Shown here piece after piece: positions 17,402-26,772 of a DNA stretch of 64,000 nucleotides. The notes below the pieces were generated by a model, which was given only the letters and a program-made list of their open reading frames with translations, did no database searches and was not told the origin of the DNA. The translations under genes and the position numbers were made by a program. Numbering within the stretch: the stretch's first letter is position 1; every line of letters starts with the position of its first letter. This stretch comes from Solibacillus sp. FSL R5-0449 (lineage in GTDB: Bacteria; Bacillota; Bacilli; Bacillales_A; Planococcaceae), in assembly GCF_037975215.1 (NCBI RefSeq), contig NZ_CP150239.1, positions 472,001 through 536,000 of the forward strand, written 5' to 3'.

Positions 17402-17498
17402 TTGATTGGAGTGAAGGGGCGAGTGTTCGTGCTGACGGTTTCATCTTTCGCACTGCTAAAACACGAGCTGCCGGCTACGCCCCCGTAACAGAAATCAA
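17402..17498 (+). repeat. Dispersed intergenic element, copy C (diverged)
   Basis: Begins TTGATTGGAGTGAAGGGGCG and ends CCCCGTAACAGAAATCAA, matching the ends of copies A and B but with a different middle. Like those copies it is followed within 15 nt by a long hairpin. Recognition rests mainly on the termini. Confidence 0.5.
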
Positions 17499-17510
17499 TT
17501 TTAGAAGCAA

Positions 17511-17555
17511 AAGACTCAATTTTCTCTTGAAGAAAATTGAGTCTTTAAATTTTTT
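17511..17555. terminator. Bidirectional terminator between the importer and ilvA
   Basis: AAGACTCAATTTTCT (17511-17525) pairs perfectly with AGAAAATTGAGTCTT (17531-17545) around a 5-nt loop, followed by an A/T-rich T tract on the plus side. Confidence 0.8.
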
Positions 17556-17566
17556 AACAATATTAT

Positions 17567-18835
17567 TTATACAAGTAATGCAAACAGTGTACTGTCGTTA
17601 TTCACTTCTTTATACTCAAAACCGTTTGCGCACATACGTTCAATTAATCCAGCGTGGTCTTCGCGATGTGCAAGCTCAATGCCGACCAGTGCCGGACCAC
17701 TTTCCTTATTGTTCTTCTTCGTATATTCAAATGTTGTAATATCATCATTCGGACCAAGCACTTCCGTTAAAAATTGACGTAATGCTCCTGAACGCTGCGG
17801 GAAACTTACGATGAAGTAGTGCAGCAGCCCTTCATAAATCAGCGAACGCTCTTTAATTTCCTGCATGCGTCCGATATCGTTGTTTCCTCCCGAAATAATG
17901 ATGACAACCGATTTCCCGCGAATCTGCTCAGCGTAAAAATCGAGTGCAGCAACCGACAATGCTCCAGCAGGCTCGGCGATAATCGCATGCTTATTATAAA
18001 GATCTAAAATAGTCGTACATACTTTACCTTCCGGAACAGCGATAATATCATCCAAATAGTGACGGCATACTTCATACGTATCATGCCCAACACATTTAAC
18101 AGCAGCCCCATCAACAAATTTATCGATCGTATCCAGTGAAACTACTTCGCCATGTTGGAAAGCAGATTTCATGCTGGCTGCACCTGCAGGCTCAACACCG
18201 ATAACTTTACTCGAAGGTGATAAGTTTTTAATGTATGAAGAGACACCTGACATTAAGCCGCCACCGCCGATACTGCCAAATACATAATCGATCGGTTCTT
18301 CGATATCATTCATAATTTCGACCGCCACTGTACCTTGGCCAGCCATCACATCTGCATCATCGAACGGATGGATAAAAATGCGGTTCTCCTGTTCACAATA
18401 GGCAAGTGCGCTTTCCGCAGAGTCATCAAAAGTATCTCCTGCCAGCACAATTTCCACAAAGCTTCTGCCGAACATCCGCACTTGATCGATCTTTTGTTTC
18501 GGTGTTGTTTTCGGCATAAAGATTGTCGCTTTAATTTCCAGCTTTGCGCACGCATAGGCAACACCTTGTGCATGGTTACCGGCACTTGCACAGACGACAC
18601 CTGATGCACGGGCCTCTGTTTCGATTTTTTTGATTTTATAATAGGCACCACGTAATTTAAATGAACGAACATGCTGCAAATCTTCACGCTTAAAGTAAAT
18701 TTTTGCCCCATACTTTTCTGATAAATAGTCGTTTAATTGCAGGGGTGTATGTACAACAACATCTTTTAAAAAATGATGTGCGATTAATACGTTTTCGACT
18801 GCAATCGTATTCGGTTGAGTAACTCCCATTTCCAT
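17567..18835 (-). CDS. ilvA: Threonine dehydratase, biosynthetic
   Basis: A 422-residue fold-type II PLP enzyme that deaminates threonine to 2-oxobutyrate for isoleucine synthesis. PLP lysine is Lys60 in SFKLRGAYYK. ASAGNHAQG and GSIGGGGLMSG are the substrate and phosphate loops. A C-terminal ACT-like regulatory domain (about 330-422, including HYFIVSFPQRSGALRQFL) indicates the feedback-regulated biosynthetic form, of the short single-ACT-like type found in Bacillus. ATGs at 18835 and 18829 flank the optimal distance from GGAGG (4 and 10 nt); 18835 is given. Confidence 0.92.
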   Translation of the reverse strand: MEMGVTQPNTIAVENVLIAHHFLKDVVVHTPLQLNDYLSEKYGAKIYFKREDLQHVRSFKLRGAYYKIKKIETEARASGVVCASAGNHAQGVAYACAKLEIKATIFMPKTTPKQKIDQVRMFGRSFVEIVLAGDTFDDSAESALAYCEQENRIFIHPFDDADVMAGQGTVAVEIMNDIEEPIDYVFGSIGGGGLMSGVSSYIKNLSPSSKVIGVEPAGAASMKSAFQHGEVVSLDTIDKFVDGAAVKCVGHDTYEVCRHYLDDIIAVPEGKVCTTILDLYNKHAIIAEPAGALSVAALDFYAEQIRGKSVVIIISGGNNDIGRMQEIKERSLIYEGLLHYFIVSFPQRSGALRQFLTEVLGPNDDITTFEYTKKNNKESGPALVGIELAHREDHAGLIERMCANGFEYKEVNNDSTLFALLV

Positions 18836-19195
18836 GTAACCTCCGTCATCTGATTAAAGATTATATTATTCTATCATAAATTTATGTCGTAATGGCGTAA
18901 AAATTCTGTAAATTATGAAAATTCATCAATATGCCATAATGAAAGCGGTTTAATAGAGAAATTGAGCATTGATTCAGACAAGATTTCCTTTAATTTGAAA
19001 CGCGGCTCTAAATCTCGTTGAAGTGCATATCCATGATCGGAACAGGAAAAGCTTATGTATGAAACAAGTCTTAAATCACCTGCCAATGTTTATTTGAAAA
19101 ACAAAGGGGAAAAATGAATTATTGCGGCAAGGCAATTTTTCGTATAAAGAAAAATTATCGGCAACATCCAAAAACTTATTTCAGGAGGTAACACG
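18836..19195. other. Intergenic region without recognised features
   Basis: A 360-nt AT-rich divergent gap between ilvA and the SDR gene. On the minus strand GATAGAATAATATAATC near 18860 resembles a -10 region for ilvA, without a convincing -35. No T-box, riboswitch or ORF with a ribosome binding site was found. AGGAGG at its right end belongs to the SDR gene. Confidence 0.5.
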
Positions 19196-19945
19196 ATGAC
19201 TAAAACAGCGATTATTACAGGTGGAGGCAGCGGATTAGGACAGGCAACAGCTATCCGTATGGCTCAGGAAGGTATTAATATTGCGGTAGTGGATGTCAGT
19301 GAAAAAGGCGGAAATGAAACGGTTGAACAAGTAAAAGCACATGGTGTAGACGCTATTTTCATTAAAGCGGATGTATCAAAAGCGGAAGAAGTAAAAAACT
19401 ATGTTGATGAAACAATGAAGCATTTCGGTTCAATTGATTACTTTTTTAACAATGCAGGGATTTCCGGCAGCGGGAAATACTATTTAGAAACTACGATTGA
19501 AGAAATCGAACAAATTGTCGGCATCAACTTGCTTGGGGCACTTTATGGTGTGCGCTATGTAGCGGATGTAATGCTGAAAAACGGTGGCGGTTCCATCGTG
19601 AATACGGCATCAAGTGCCGGTGTAATTGGACAGGATTCCGTTGTTACCTATTCGGCAACGAAACACGGGATTGTCGGGTTAACAAGAAGTATGGTAGCGG
19701 AATACGCGAAAGACGGGCTGCGCGTAAATGCAATCGCTCCAGGTCCTACTGAAACACCAATGGTAAAAGCCTTTTATGAAGCAAACCCGCAAATGAAGGA
19801 AAATGCTACAGGGGGAATCCCGCAAAAACGTTTAGGTACACCAGAAGAAGTGGCAGAGCTTGTAACGTTCCTGCTGACTTCAAAAGCAGAGTATATTAAT
19901 GGGGAAGTTATCCGTATTGACGGCGGCTTCACGAGCACGAAGTAA
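19196..19945 (+). CDS. SDR family oxidoreductase
   Basis: A 249-residue classical short-chain dehydrogenase. The cofactor motif TGGGSGLG (8-15), NNAG (85-88), Ser139/Ser140 and the Tyr152-x3-Lys156 pair (TYSATKHG) are all in place, and the C-terminal YINGEVIRIDGGFTS is typical. Asp33 after the second strand favours NAD(H) over NADP(H). The substrate is unknown. The ATG has AGGAGG at good spacing. Single gene ending at a strong bidirectional terminator. Confidence 0.85.
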   Translation: MTKTAIITGGGSGLGQATAIRMAQEGINIAVVDVSEKGGNETVEQVKAHGVDAIFIKADVSKAEEVKNYVDETMKHFGSIDYFFNNAGISGSGKYYLETTIEEIEQIVGINLLGALYGVRYVADVMLKNGGGSIVNTASSAGVIGQDSVVTYSATKHGIVGLTRSMVAEYAKDGLRVNAIAPGPTETPMVKAFYEANPQMKENATGGIPQKRLGTPEEVAELVTFLLTSKAEYINGEVIRIDGGFTSTK

Positions 19946-19951
19946 ATAGTA

Positions 19952-20003
19952 AAAGGGCTGCCCGGAAAGTCAGTAGAAAATCTGACTTTCCGGCAGCCCT
20001 TTA
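19952..20003. terminator. Bidirectional terminator
   Basis: A stem of about 21 bp (19952-19973 with 19982-20002, one bulged C) with A/T flanks between convergent genes. Confidence 0.9.
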
Positions 20004-20011
20004 TTGTCTAA

Positions 20012-21367
20012 TTAAAATAATAAATGCGCAATTGCTGCGATAATCGGAATCGAAATAATTGTACGGATTAAGAAAATCATGAATAGATCCCAAAGCTTTA
20101 ATGGAAGCTTCGTACCTAAAATCAGTCCGCCGACTTCCGACATGTAAATTAATTGTGTAACCGATACTGTCGCAATGAAGAAGCGTGTCATTTCAGATTC
20201 AATGCCTGCACCTAAAACAGAAGGTAATAGCATGTCCGCAAAACCGACAATCATCGTTTGTGCAGCTTCACCGGCTTCAGGAATTTGCAGAAGCGCTAAA
20301 ATCGGCTCAAAAGGCATCCCTAAAATACGGAAGAAACTTGTAAACTCGGCTAACACTAATGCGATTGTTGCGAATGCCATAATAATTGGTGTAACCGCAA
20401 ACCACATTTCCAGAACATTAATAAATCCGTTTTTGATCATTTTTCCTAAGTTACGGTTAGAATCGGCTTTCGATAAAGCATTGTGCAAACCAAAAGAAAA
20501 TACATTATACCCATCTTGTACATCTTCACGGTTTGCAGGTACTTGTGAGCCATCAATTAATGTATCTGCTTTTTGTTTTAACGGATAGATACGAGGCATA
20601 ATGAATGCTAAAATTAACCCGCAAATAATAACAGAAGCATAAAACTCGATGAAGTAATCACCGATACCGATAGTTTCAACGACAACTAAACAGAAAGTGA
20701 TCGATACAACTGAGAATGTAGTCGCGATTGTTGCGGCTTCACGAGCTGTATAATTTTTTTCTTCATATTGCTTGCTTGTAAGCAATACGCCGATCGTTCC
20801 ATCGCCCACCCAAGAAGCAAGGCAGTCAATAGCAGAGCGTCCTGGAATTTTGAATAGGGGACGCATAATTTTTACCATCATCGACCCGAAAAATTCAAGT
20901 AAACCGAAGTCTGTTAATAAAGGCAACAATAAACCGGCAAATAAAAACAGTACAAACATGAAAGTTACAAGACCTGCCGCCGGATCAAGTAACACGCCTG
21001 TTGTCACATCACTTGTTAAACTTTCAGGCCCGATTTGGAAAACATACATACTTGCAAATATAACTGCAAGCACACGCATGATTGTCCAGAACCAGTTCAC
21101 ACGGAATAATGAATCAACGAGTGTACGCTGTTCTGTTTTTTTCGGAATAAATTGCATTACGACAGATCCTGCCGCCGCAACAATAAATACAATGAATGCG
21201 AACCAGTGAATGAATGGCTCTACTTTACCTGCCAAAAAGTTTGCCAGGATCGCAATCGGTACTTTTATGCCGTCTTCTGTATTAATCGGTGTGATAAACA
21301 GAAATACACCAAGAGCAGAAAGGGCAATAAACAGAAACCAAGTATACGTAGAAAATTTTGTTTTCAT
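20012..21367 (-). CDS. YjiH family membrane protein (nucleoside-recognition/gate domains)
   Basis: A 451-residue polytopic protein with about ten hydrophobic segments. WVGDGTIGVLLTSKQYEEKNYTAREAATIATTFSVVS and SEVGGLILGTKLPLK are typical of the YjiH family, which carries the nucleoside-recognition (Gate) domain also seen in spore maturation proteins. The transported substrate is not known. ATG start; no gene partners on its strand within 280 nt. The gap 21368-21590 upstream of it holds only AT-rich sequence. Confidence 0.75.
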   Translation of the reverse strand: MKTKFSTYTWFLFIALSALGVFLFITPINTEDGIKVPIAILANFLAGKVEPFIHWFAFIVFIVAAAGSVVMQFIPKKTEQRTLVDSLFRVNWFWTIMRVLAVIFASMYVFQIGPESLTSDVTTGVLLDPAAGLVTFMFVLFLFAGLLLPLLTDFGLLEFFGSMMVKIMRPLFKIPGRSAIDCLASWVGDGTIGVLLTSKQYEEKNYTAREAATIATTFSVVSITFCLVVVETIGIGDYFIEFYASVIICGLILAFIMPRIYPLKQKADTLIDGSQVPANREDVQDGYNVFSFGLHNALSKADSNRNLGKMIKNGFINVLEMWFAVTPIIMAFATIALVLAEFTSFFRILGMPFEPILALLQIPEAGEAAQTMIVGFADMLLPSVLGAGIESEMTRFFIATVSVTQLIYMSEVGGLILGTKLPLKLWDLFMIFLIRTIISIPIIAAIAHLLF

Positions 21368-21590
21368 ATATGATAACCTCTTTGATTGTTAGTTTGAATA
21401 TTTATACACTATAAAACGTGATTATTCATTTGTCTACTGTTTTACATAAAGATTAATATTTCTGAAAACTATACTGATTAAAAAATGAATATAATTAGGC
21501 CAACGAAAAGTTTATATGCAATAAACATCATATTTTTGAAGAAATAAGCTAAAAACGATCCGAATAAAAATGCAAAAGATGAATAAGGGA

Positions 21591-21628
21591 AAAAAAGACG
21601 TCTGCAAATCGAAAAATATGCAAACGTC
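21591..21628 (-). terminator. bshB2 terminator
   Basis: On the minus strand GACGTTTGCA pairs with TGCAGACGTC (one wobble), followed by TTTTTT. Confidence 0.75.
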
Positions 21629-21648
21629 CTTAAAATTATAAATATACA

Positions 21649-22326
21649 TTACTCATTAAAAGTGACAGTATAAAATCTTTCATTAGTTAACCAGTTATCC
21701 AGTGAGACGTCACCAGTATCTACCCGTTTTTCCGCGTCTTGAATCATCCAGGCTGTTTGAGAAGCATGTGCCTTTAAAGCTTTTAACTTATCTGCTTTGA
21801 CGGACTCGATATCGATTGTAACATCCGGCTCACCGTTTTTCTCAACTGTGTCATTCGCAAATGCACAAGCTAAAATTCGAGGTCGGTACTGTTTATCGAT
21901 ACGACGTACCGCTTCGACAACCGCGCGTCCAGTTGCTTCATGATCGGGATGGACAGCAAAACCAGGTAAAAATGTGAAGATTAATGATGGATTCAGCTCG
22001 ACAATCAAATCATTCACGAGCTTGACCATTTTTTCATCATCTTCAAATTCGACTGTTTTATCACGTAAACCCATCATACGCAAATCACTGATACCCATTG
22101 CTTCACATGCTTTCATCAGCTCTTTCCGGCGAATTTCCGGCAATGATTCGCGTGTTGCAAATGGAGGATTTCCTAAGTTTCGTCCCATTTCGCCCAATGT
22201 TAAACAAGCATATGTAACAGGAACTCCCATGTTGTGGAATAAGCGTAATGTACCTGCAACTGAAAAGGCTTCATCATCCGGGTGCGGATAAACGACTAAA
22301 ACGTGACGTTCTTCTTGTAATGTCAT
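21649..22326 (-). CDS. bshB2: Bacillithiol biosynthesis deacetylase BshB2
   Basis: A 225-residue LmbE/PIG-L family zinc hydrolase that removes the acetyl group from GlcNAc-malate in bacillithiol synthesis. Zinc ligands are in HPDDEA (15-20) and HPDHEA (126-131), and Asp18 is the expected general base. Resembles YojG (BshB2). The ATG at 22326 lies after AAGGAGG; an in-frame upstream start would begin inside yojF. Follows the yojF homologue by 13 nt, as in Bacillus. Confidence 0.9.
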   Translation of the reverse strand: MTLQEERHVLVVYPHPDDEAFSVAGTLRLFHNMGVPVTYACLTLGEMGRNLGNPPFATRESLPEIRRKELMKACEAMGISDLRMMGLRDKTVEFEDDEKMVKLVNDLIVELNPSLIFTFLPGFAVHPDHEATGRAVVEAVRRIDKQYRPRILACAFANDTVEKNGEPDVTIDIESVKADKLKALKAHASQTAWMIQDAEKRVDTGDVSLDNWLTNERFYTVTFNE

Positions 22327-22339
22327 ATTAGCGACCTCC

Positions 22340-22690
22340 TTAATAAGCAAATGGCGTTTCGCTGATTTCTAATGCAACCGCCAGCTTTCCAGTATTATCT
22401 AAACCAGCCATTAGTAAACGGCCCTCATCGTCCAGTTCGAAATGTGTAATTCCTTGCGCGTAGACCCAGCCATGCGGCATTTTAAGTCCAACACGGTGCG
22501 GGGCATCTCCTACCACTTTTCCTAATTCATAGCGTATTTGTACATTGCGGATAAATGCGCCTGCATTGAAAAAGCCTTCATTGTAATGTGTTGCATAAGA
22601 GCCGTTTGTAGTTTCTAGATGAATAAAAACGTCTTTGTTCGCAAAAGAATTAATTAACTCCTGGAGCTCGTTAGTATTTACTTCCTTCAT
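22340..22690 (-). CDS. yojF: YojF family protein (DUF1806)
   Basis: A 116-residue single-domain protein, mostly beta-strand in appearance (IRNVQIRYELGKVVGDAPHRVGLKMPHGWVYAQGITHF). It matches the YojF family, nearly always encoded next to bshB2; its role is unknown. The frame is open upstream to 22810, but AAAGGAG lies just before a GTG (22693) and ATG (22690); the ATG is given. The long upstream extension overlaps the pdxK terminator and is not credible. Confidence 0.8.
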   Translation of the reverse strand: MKEVNTNELQELINSFANKDVFIHLETTNGSYATHYNEGFFNAGAFIRNVQIRYELGKVVGDAPHRVGLKMPHGWVYAQGITHFELDDEGRLLMAGLDNTGKLAVALEISETPFAY

Positions 22691-22754
22691 CACTCTTATT
22701 AACTCCTTTCGAATCTTTCTATTAATAGTATAGTCAAAATATATTCGACTGGGA

Positions 22755-22792
22755 AACGAAAAAGTCACACAAGAAATGAGTTCCTGTGTGAC
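22755..22792 (-). terminator. pdxK terminator
   Basis: On the minus strand a 12-bp stem (GTCACACAGGAA/TTCTTGTGTGAC, one wobble) is followed by TTTTTCGTTT. Confidence 0.8.
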
Positions 22793-22809
22793 GCAGTTGA
22801 CTTTATGCA

Positions 22810-23658
22810 TTACGCTTTAACATAATTTGGAATTGTTGTAACAGTAACTTCAGGTGCACCGAAACGTGGTTTTGCTCCGTGCATTACTGGTCCAACATGT
22901 TCATTTAAAGCCCATCCGTGTTTAATCGCCGCTGAAACGAATTCTTTCGCTTCAATAACCGATTCCTCAACAGAAAGACCGTTTGCTAAGTTTGCACAAA
23001 TACTCGCTGCAAAAGTACAGCCTGCCCCATGATTATAAGTAGAAGAAACTTTTTCAGTTTCTAATAATTTAAATTCTACTCCATTATAGAACAAATCAAC
23101 GGCTTTATCATGTACTAAGGCTTTTCCACCTTTAATTACAACATTTTTTGCGCCCAGCTCATGAATTTTCACTGCTGCAGCTTGCATTTGCTCGATAGTT
23201 TTCGGCGTTGTTGTACCTGCCAGCTGTCCTGCTTCGAATAGGTTAGGTGTGACAACTGTTGCATAGGGTAATAAATATTTAATCATGGCTGTCGTATTGC
23301 CAGGGTTCAATACTTCATCTTCGCCTTTGCAAACCATTACAGGATCGATGACAATTTTATCTGTACCGGAAGCCTGAATTGCTTTTGATGCCATTTGAAT
23401 AATTTCTTCAGTTGAAAGCATGCCTGTCTTAATGGCATCGACACCTGTTGAAAGGGCTGTATCGATTTGTTTTTGCAATAATTCTGTCGGCAGTGGTGTA
23501 ACTGAGTGGCTCCAAGTTTTAGGATCCATTGTCACAACAACTGTCAATGCGACCATTCCATATGTGCCATGTTCCTGGAAGGCTTTTAAATCGGCCTGCA
23601 TTCCTGCGCCTGCAGAAGTATCAGAACCGGCAATCGTTAAAGTTTTTTTTAGTGTCAT
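22810..23658 (-). CDS. pdxK: Pyridoxal/pyridoxine kinase
   Basis: A 282-residue ribokinase-fold kinase of the ThiD-like PdxK group. LTIAGSDTSAGAGMQADLKAFQEHGTYGM is the substrate region, VIDPVMVCKG and VTPNLFEAGQLAG are typical, and NHGAGCTFAA carries the catalytic Cys of the GAGC anion hole found in these dual-type kinases. It resembles B. subtilis PdxK more than hydroxymethylpyrimidine kinase ThiD, but the two overlap in activity. Good AAGGAG ribosome binding site. Divergent from ung. Confidence 0.82.
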   Translation of the reverse strand: MTLKKTLTIAGSDTSAGAGMQADLKAFQEHGTYGMVALTVVVTMDPKTWSHSVTPLPTELLQKQIDTALSTGVDAIKTGMLSTEEIIQMASKAIQASGTDKIVIDPVMVCKGEDEVLNPGNTTAMIKYLLPYATVVTPNLFEAGQLAGTTTPKTIEQMQAAAVKIHELGAKNVVIKGGKALVHDKAVDLFYNGVEFKLLETEKVSSTYNHGAGCTFAASICANLANGLSVEESVIEAKEFVSAAIKHGWALNEHVGPVMHGAKPRFGAPEVTVTTIPNYVKA

Positions 23659-23820
23659 AAAGCATATCTCCTTAAAGTGAATATTCGAATTATAATTAAT
23701 TTAAGTATAACGTTTAGCTGACTATATAAAAATAGCCAGAAAACGAAAAATCTATAATGCCAGAAAAGATGCTTGCACTTTTACGTCATATTCAATAGCG
23801 TTTAAAATGAGGTGGAAATT

Positions 23821-24540
23821 ATGATGAAACAGTTGACGAATAGATGGAAAGATTTATTGGCTCAAGAAGTGGAGCGGCCATATTATAAACAGCTTGTAAC
23901 ATTTTTAGAGCAGCAATATATGGAAGAAACAGTGTATCCGAAGAAGGAGAATATTTTCAGTGCCCTCCAGTTAACGGACTACAATCAAGTAAAAGTAGTC
24001 ATATTAGGACAAGATCCGTATCATGGTCCGAATCAGGCCCATGGATTGAGCTTTTCAGTTGAAAAAGGGCAAAAGTTGCCTCCTAGTCTAAAAAATATGA
24101 TGAAGGAACTGCAGCAGGATATTGGCTGCGAAATCCCGGAGCATGGAGACTTAACATCGTGGGCAAAGCAGGGCGTATTATTACTGAACACCGTTTTAAC
24201 TGTACAAGCAGGAAAAGCCAATTCACATAAAGGGCAAGGCTGGGAACGGTTTACGGATACGATAATTGAAAACCTCGCAAAACGTGAGCAGCCGATTGTA
24301 TTTTTATTATGGGGAAAACCGGCCCAAAGTAAACGAAATTTAATTGAACGAATTTCAAGCAACCATATTATTTTCCAATCGCCACATCCAAGTCCGTTAA
24401 GCGCACATCGCGGTTTTTTCGGAAGCAAACCGTATTCAAAAGCAAACGAAGCACTCCTGTCATTAGGACAACAGCCGATTGACTGGTGCCTATCGAAGAA
24501 ATATGGAAACAAGCTAAACTTTTGCACAAAAGAATGGTAA
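23821..24540 (+). CDS. ung: Uracil-DNA glycosylase, family 1
   Basis: A base-excision repair enzyme of about 239 residues that removes uracil from DNA. The water-activating loop [45 protein letters not shown] and the minor-groove intercalation loop [21 protein letters not shown] are all intact. The C terminus extends about 14 residues beyond B. subtilis Ung ([15 protein letters not shown]). A GTG at 23812 overlaps the GAGGTGG ribosome binding site; the ATG pair at 23821/23824 is preferred. Starts an operon with three small genes. Confidence 0.95.
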   Translation: MMKQLTNRWKDLLAQEVERPYYKQLVTFLEQQYMEETVYPKKENIFSALQLTDYNQVKVVILGQDPYHGPNQAHGLSFSVEKGQKLPPSLKNMMKELQQDIGCEIPEHGDLTSWAKQGVLLLNTVLTVQAGKANSHKGQGWERFTDTIIENLAKREQPIVFLLWGKPAQSKRNLIERISSNHIIFQSPHPSPLSAHRGFFGSKPYSKANEALLSLGQQPIDWCLSKKYGNKLNFCTKEW

Positions 24541-24569
24541 AGTATTGATAGAAAGAGAGGGAACGGCAC

Positions 24570-24752
24570 ATGAAAGTAGATTGCTTTAAATGCCAGCACT
24601 TCCGTGTAACATGGGACCAGTCTAATCCGCGCGGTTGCACAGCATATGGCTTTAAAACGAAGCAGCTGCCATCTCTCGTTGTTAAACAGTCTTCGGGAAT
24701 GGACTGCTTAAAATTTGTACCGAAAAATAGAGAAGGTGGGCAAAAGCGATGA
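24570..24752 (+). CDS. Small four-cysteine protein in the ung operon
   Basis: A 60-residue protein with Cys5, Cys8, Cys23 and Cys46, the first two as CFKCQHF with His10. The spacing suggests a metal (zinc or Fe-S) site. AGAGAGGGAA precedes the ATG, and its stop overlaps the ATG of the next gene by 4 nt, so it is co-translated in the ung-ywdI-ywdK operon. I do not know a described function; a structural zinc protein linked to DNA repair is only a guess from context. Confidence 0.75.
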   Translation: MKVDCFKCQHFRVTWDQSNPRGCTAYGFKTKQLPSLVVKQSSGMDCLKFVPKNREGGQKR

Positions 24753-25021
24753 TTACGTATGAATCGATTGTTAAGCAAATTGAAAAATTGACATCAGAAG
24801 CAGCACAGGCGGCAACAGAACAACAAACCCGTGAAAAGCTTGCAGCAATTCGTGCGCTATGTGATGTCGTTTTAGACGAAAAAATCAGTTCGCCAAAACC
24901 TGCTTCCATAAATAGCATGAGTACAACAATCTCGTCACCTGTATACTCGCAACCGGTCGCAATTCCAGCACAAAAGCTTGAAGAAGACGATGCAAACGGC
25001 GACTCCTTGTTTGATTTTTAA
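24749..25021 (+). CDS. ywdI: YwdI family protein
   Basis: A 90-residue protein with an N-terminal amphipathic helical region (YESIVKQIEKLTSEAAQAATEQQTREKLAAIRALCDVVL), a Ser/Pro/Thr-rich linker and an acidic end (EEDDANGDSLFDF). This matches the YwdI family found between ung and ywdK in Bacillaceae. No enzymatic motif is visible; function unknown. GGTGGG lies upstream of the ATG. Overlaps the previous gene by 4 nt. Confidence 0.7.
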   Translation: MITYESIVKQIEKLTSEAAQAATEQQTREKLAAIRALCDVVLDEKISSPKPASINSMSTTISSPVYSQPVAIPAQKLEEDDANGDSLFDF

Positions 25022-25060
25022 CAAAGAAATCAGTATTAGATAAAGAAAGAGGTAAAAGAA

Positions 25061-25441
25061 ATGAAAGGTTCAATTATATCTGGCGCAATCCACGGATTTT
25101 TGGCAGTAGCATTAGGTGCCTTTGCAGCACATGCACTGGAAGATATACTCGATGATTACAGTGCCGGGATTTGGGATACAGCAATCCAGTATCAAATGTT
25201 TCATGCAACAGCACTTATTTTAGTCGGTATTTTAATGTCAAAAGCGGTTTTCGGTGAAGTGAAGCAGTTGAAAATTGCGATGTTCTGCTTTAATGCAGGT
25301 ATTATAATCTTCGCGGGAAGCTTAATGGTATTAGCCTTAACAGGAATCGGTATACTTGGTGCCATTACTCCTATCGGTGGGGTATTCTTTTTAGTGGGCT
25401 GGATTATGGTTATTACAGCAGTAGTAAAAAAGACTCAATAA
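25061..25441 (+). CDS. ywdK: DUF423 membrane protein (YwdK)
   Basis: A 126-residue protein with four hydrophobic helices. GAIHGFLAVALGAFAAHALED and WDTAIQYQMFHATALI are diagnostic of DUF423 (YgdD/YwdK). Function unknown. AAAGAGGTAAAAGAA precedes the ATG. Last gene of the ung operon, before a clear terminator. Confidence 0.85.
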   Translation: MKGSIISGAIHGFLAVALGAFAAHALEDILDDYSAGIWDTAIQYQMFHATALILVGILMSKAVFGEVKQLKIAMFCFNAGIIIFAGSLMVLALTGIGILGAITPIGGVFFLVGWIMVITAVVKKTQ

Positions 25442-25448
25442 AACTCGT

Positions 25449-25487
25449 AGCATATACTTCTTGAAATGGAAGTATATGCTTTTTTTA
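25449..25487 (+). terminator. ung operon terminator
   Basis: AGCATATACTTC (25449-25460) pairs with GAAGTATATGCT (25469-25480), followed by a run of T. Confidence 0.9.
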
Positions 25488-25575
25488 TTATTTTGTTAGG
25501 AAAATCAAATCTTTTATCTAAATTATTTGAATTTATTGTATAGTTATAAAGTAAGAGAGTAAAGGGGTAAGGAAA

Positions 25576-26772
25576 ATGGACCAATTATTATTAAAGTTAG
25601 AAGAGAATTTTGAAGAGATGGTAATAATCCGACGCTATTTACATGAGCATCCGGAACCATCCCATCACGAAGTACATACACCTGCATACATTGCCAATTT
25701 CCACCGTGAACTAGGTTTGGAAGTACGAGAATTTGTTGGAGGGCGCGGAGTTGTAGCCACATTAAAAGGGGCAAAACAAGGAAAGACCGTTGCTTTACGT
25801 GCGGATTTTGATGCATTGGCAATTCAAGAGCTAAATGATTTTCCATATAAATCAAAAAATGATGGAGTAATGCATGCATGCGGACACGATGGTCATACCG
25901 CAACATTACTCGTTTTGGCTAAAGTTTTGACAGAAATGCGGGATCAACTGTCCGGCAATATTGTGTTCATCCATCAGCATGCTGAAGAGCTCGCTCCAGG
26001 CGGGGCAAAAGCAATGATTGAGGATGGCTGTTTAGACGGTGTGGACGTAATTTTTGGAACACATTTATGGGCACCGACCCCTTTAGGAGAAGTGCTTGTA
26101 CGAGAAGGCGCCATTATGGCTGCGGCAGACCGATTTGAAATTGTAATCCAAGGCAAGGGCGGACATGGTGCAGAACCACAGCACTCGGTTGACGCAATCG
26201 TCGTCGGTGCACACTTTGTCACGCAGTTGCAGACCATCGTTTCGCGACGTGTTGCACCACTTGAGTCGGGTGTAGTGACGGTCGGGCAATTTGAAGCGGT
26301 CAATCCGTTTAATGTCATCGCGGATACAGTAAAAATTCAAGGGACTGTACGTGCCTTTGATGAACAAGTGCGAAAACAAATGAAAGAGGAAATCGAATTA
26401 TTATTGAAGGCAACATGTTTAGGGATGCATGCTGACTATCGTTTCGAGTATTTCGATGGGTATCCGCCTGTAATCAACCATGCAGCTGAAACACAATTTG
26501 TTGCACAAATAGCAAACGAAACACCAGGTGTTGAAAAAGTTACGGTTTGTCCTCCATTTATGATAGGGGAAGATTACGGCTACTATATGCAGCATGTTCC
26601 AGGGACTTTCTTCTTTACAGGGGCAAAGAATCCGGAGTGGGAAGCGGTATACCCGCATCATCATGCGCGCTTTGATTTTGATGAACGGGCAATGCTTATC
26701 GCTGCGAAAGTTTTAGGACAGGCAACATTGCAATTTTTACTAAATGAACAACGAGAAGAGGAATCAGCATGA
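25576..26772 (+). CDS. M20D family amidohydrolase
   Basis: A 398-residue metallopeptidase-fold amidohydrolase that cleaves N-acyl amino acids or related amides. The ligands expected for the dinuclear site are Cys102 and His104 ([11 protein letters not shown]), Glu138 in HQHAEE (133-138), His163 (GTHLW) and a C-terminal His near residue 360. It resembles the HipO/AmhX/ThiA-type hydrolases; the substrate is not readable. ATG preceded by AGGGGTAAGG. Overlaps the chemoreceptor gene by 4 nt, so uptake or hydrolysis of its substrate may be linked to chemotaxis. Confidence 0.85.
   Translation: MDQLLLKLEENFEEMVIIRRYLHEHPEPSHHEVHTPAYIANFHRELGLEVREFVGGRGVVATLKGAKQGKTVALRADFDALAIQELNDFPYKSKNDGVMHACGHDGHTATLLVLAKVLTEMRDQLSGNIVFIHQHAEELAPGGAKAMIEDGCLDGVDVIFGTHLWAPTPLGEVLVREGAIMAAADRFEIVIQGKGGHGAEPQHSVDAIVVGAHFVTQLQTIVSRRVAPLESGVVTVGQFEAVNPFNVIADTVKIQGTVRAFDEQVRKQMKEEIELLLKATCLGMHADYRFEYFDGYPPVINHAAETQFVAQIANETPGVEKVTVCPPFMIGEDYGYYMQHVPGTFFFTGAKNPEWEAVYPHHHARFDFDERAMLIAAKVLGQATLQFLLNEQREEESA

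Noticed and set aside
22690-22810. Long N-terminal extension of yojF
   Set aside because: The extra 40 codons run across the pdxK terminator and have no ribosome binding site.
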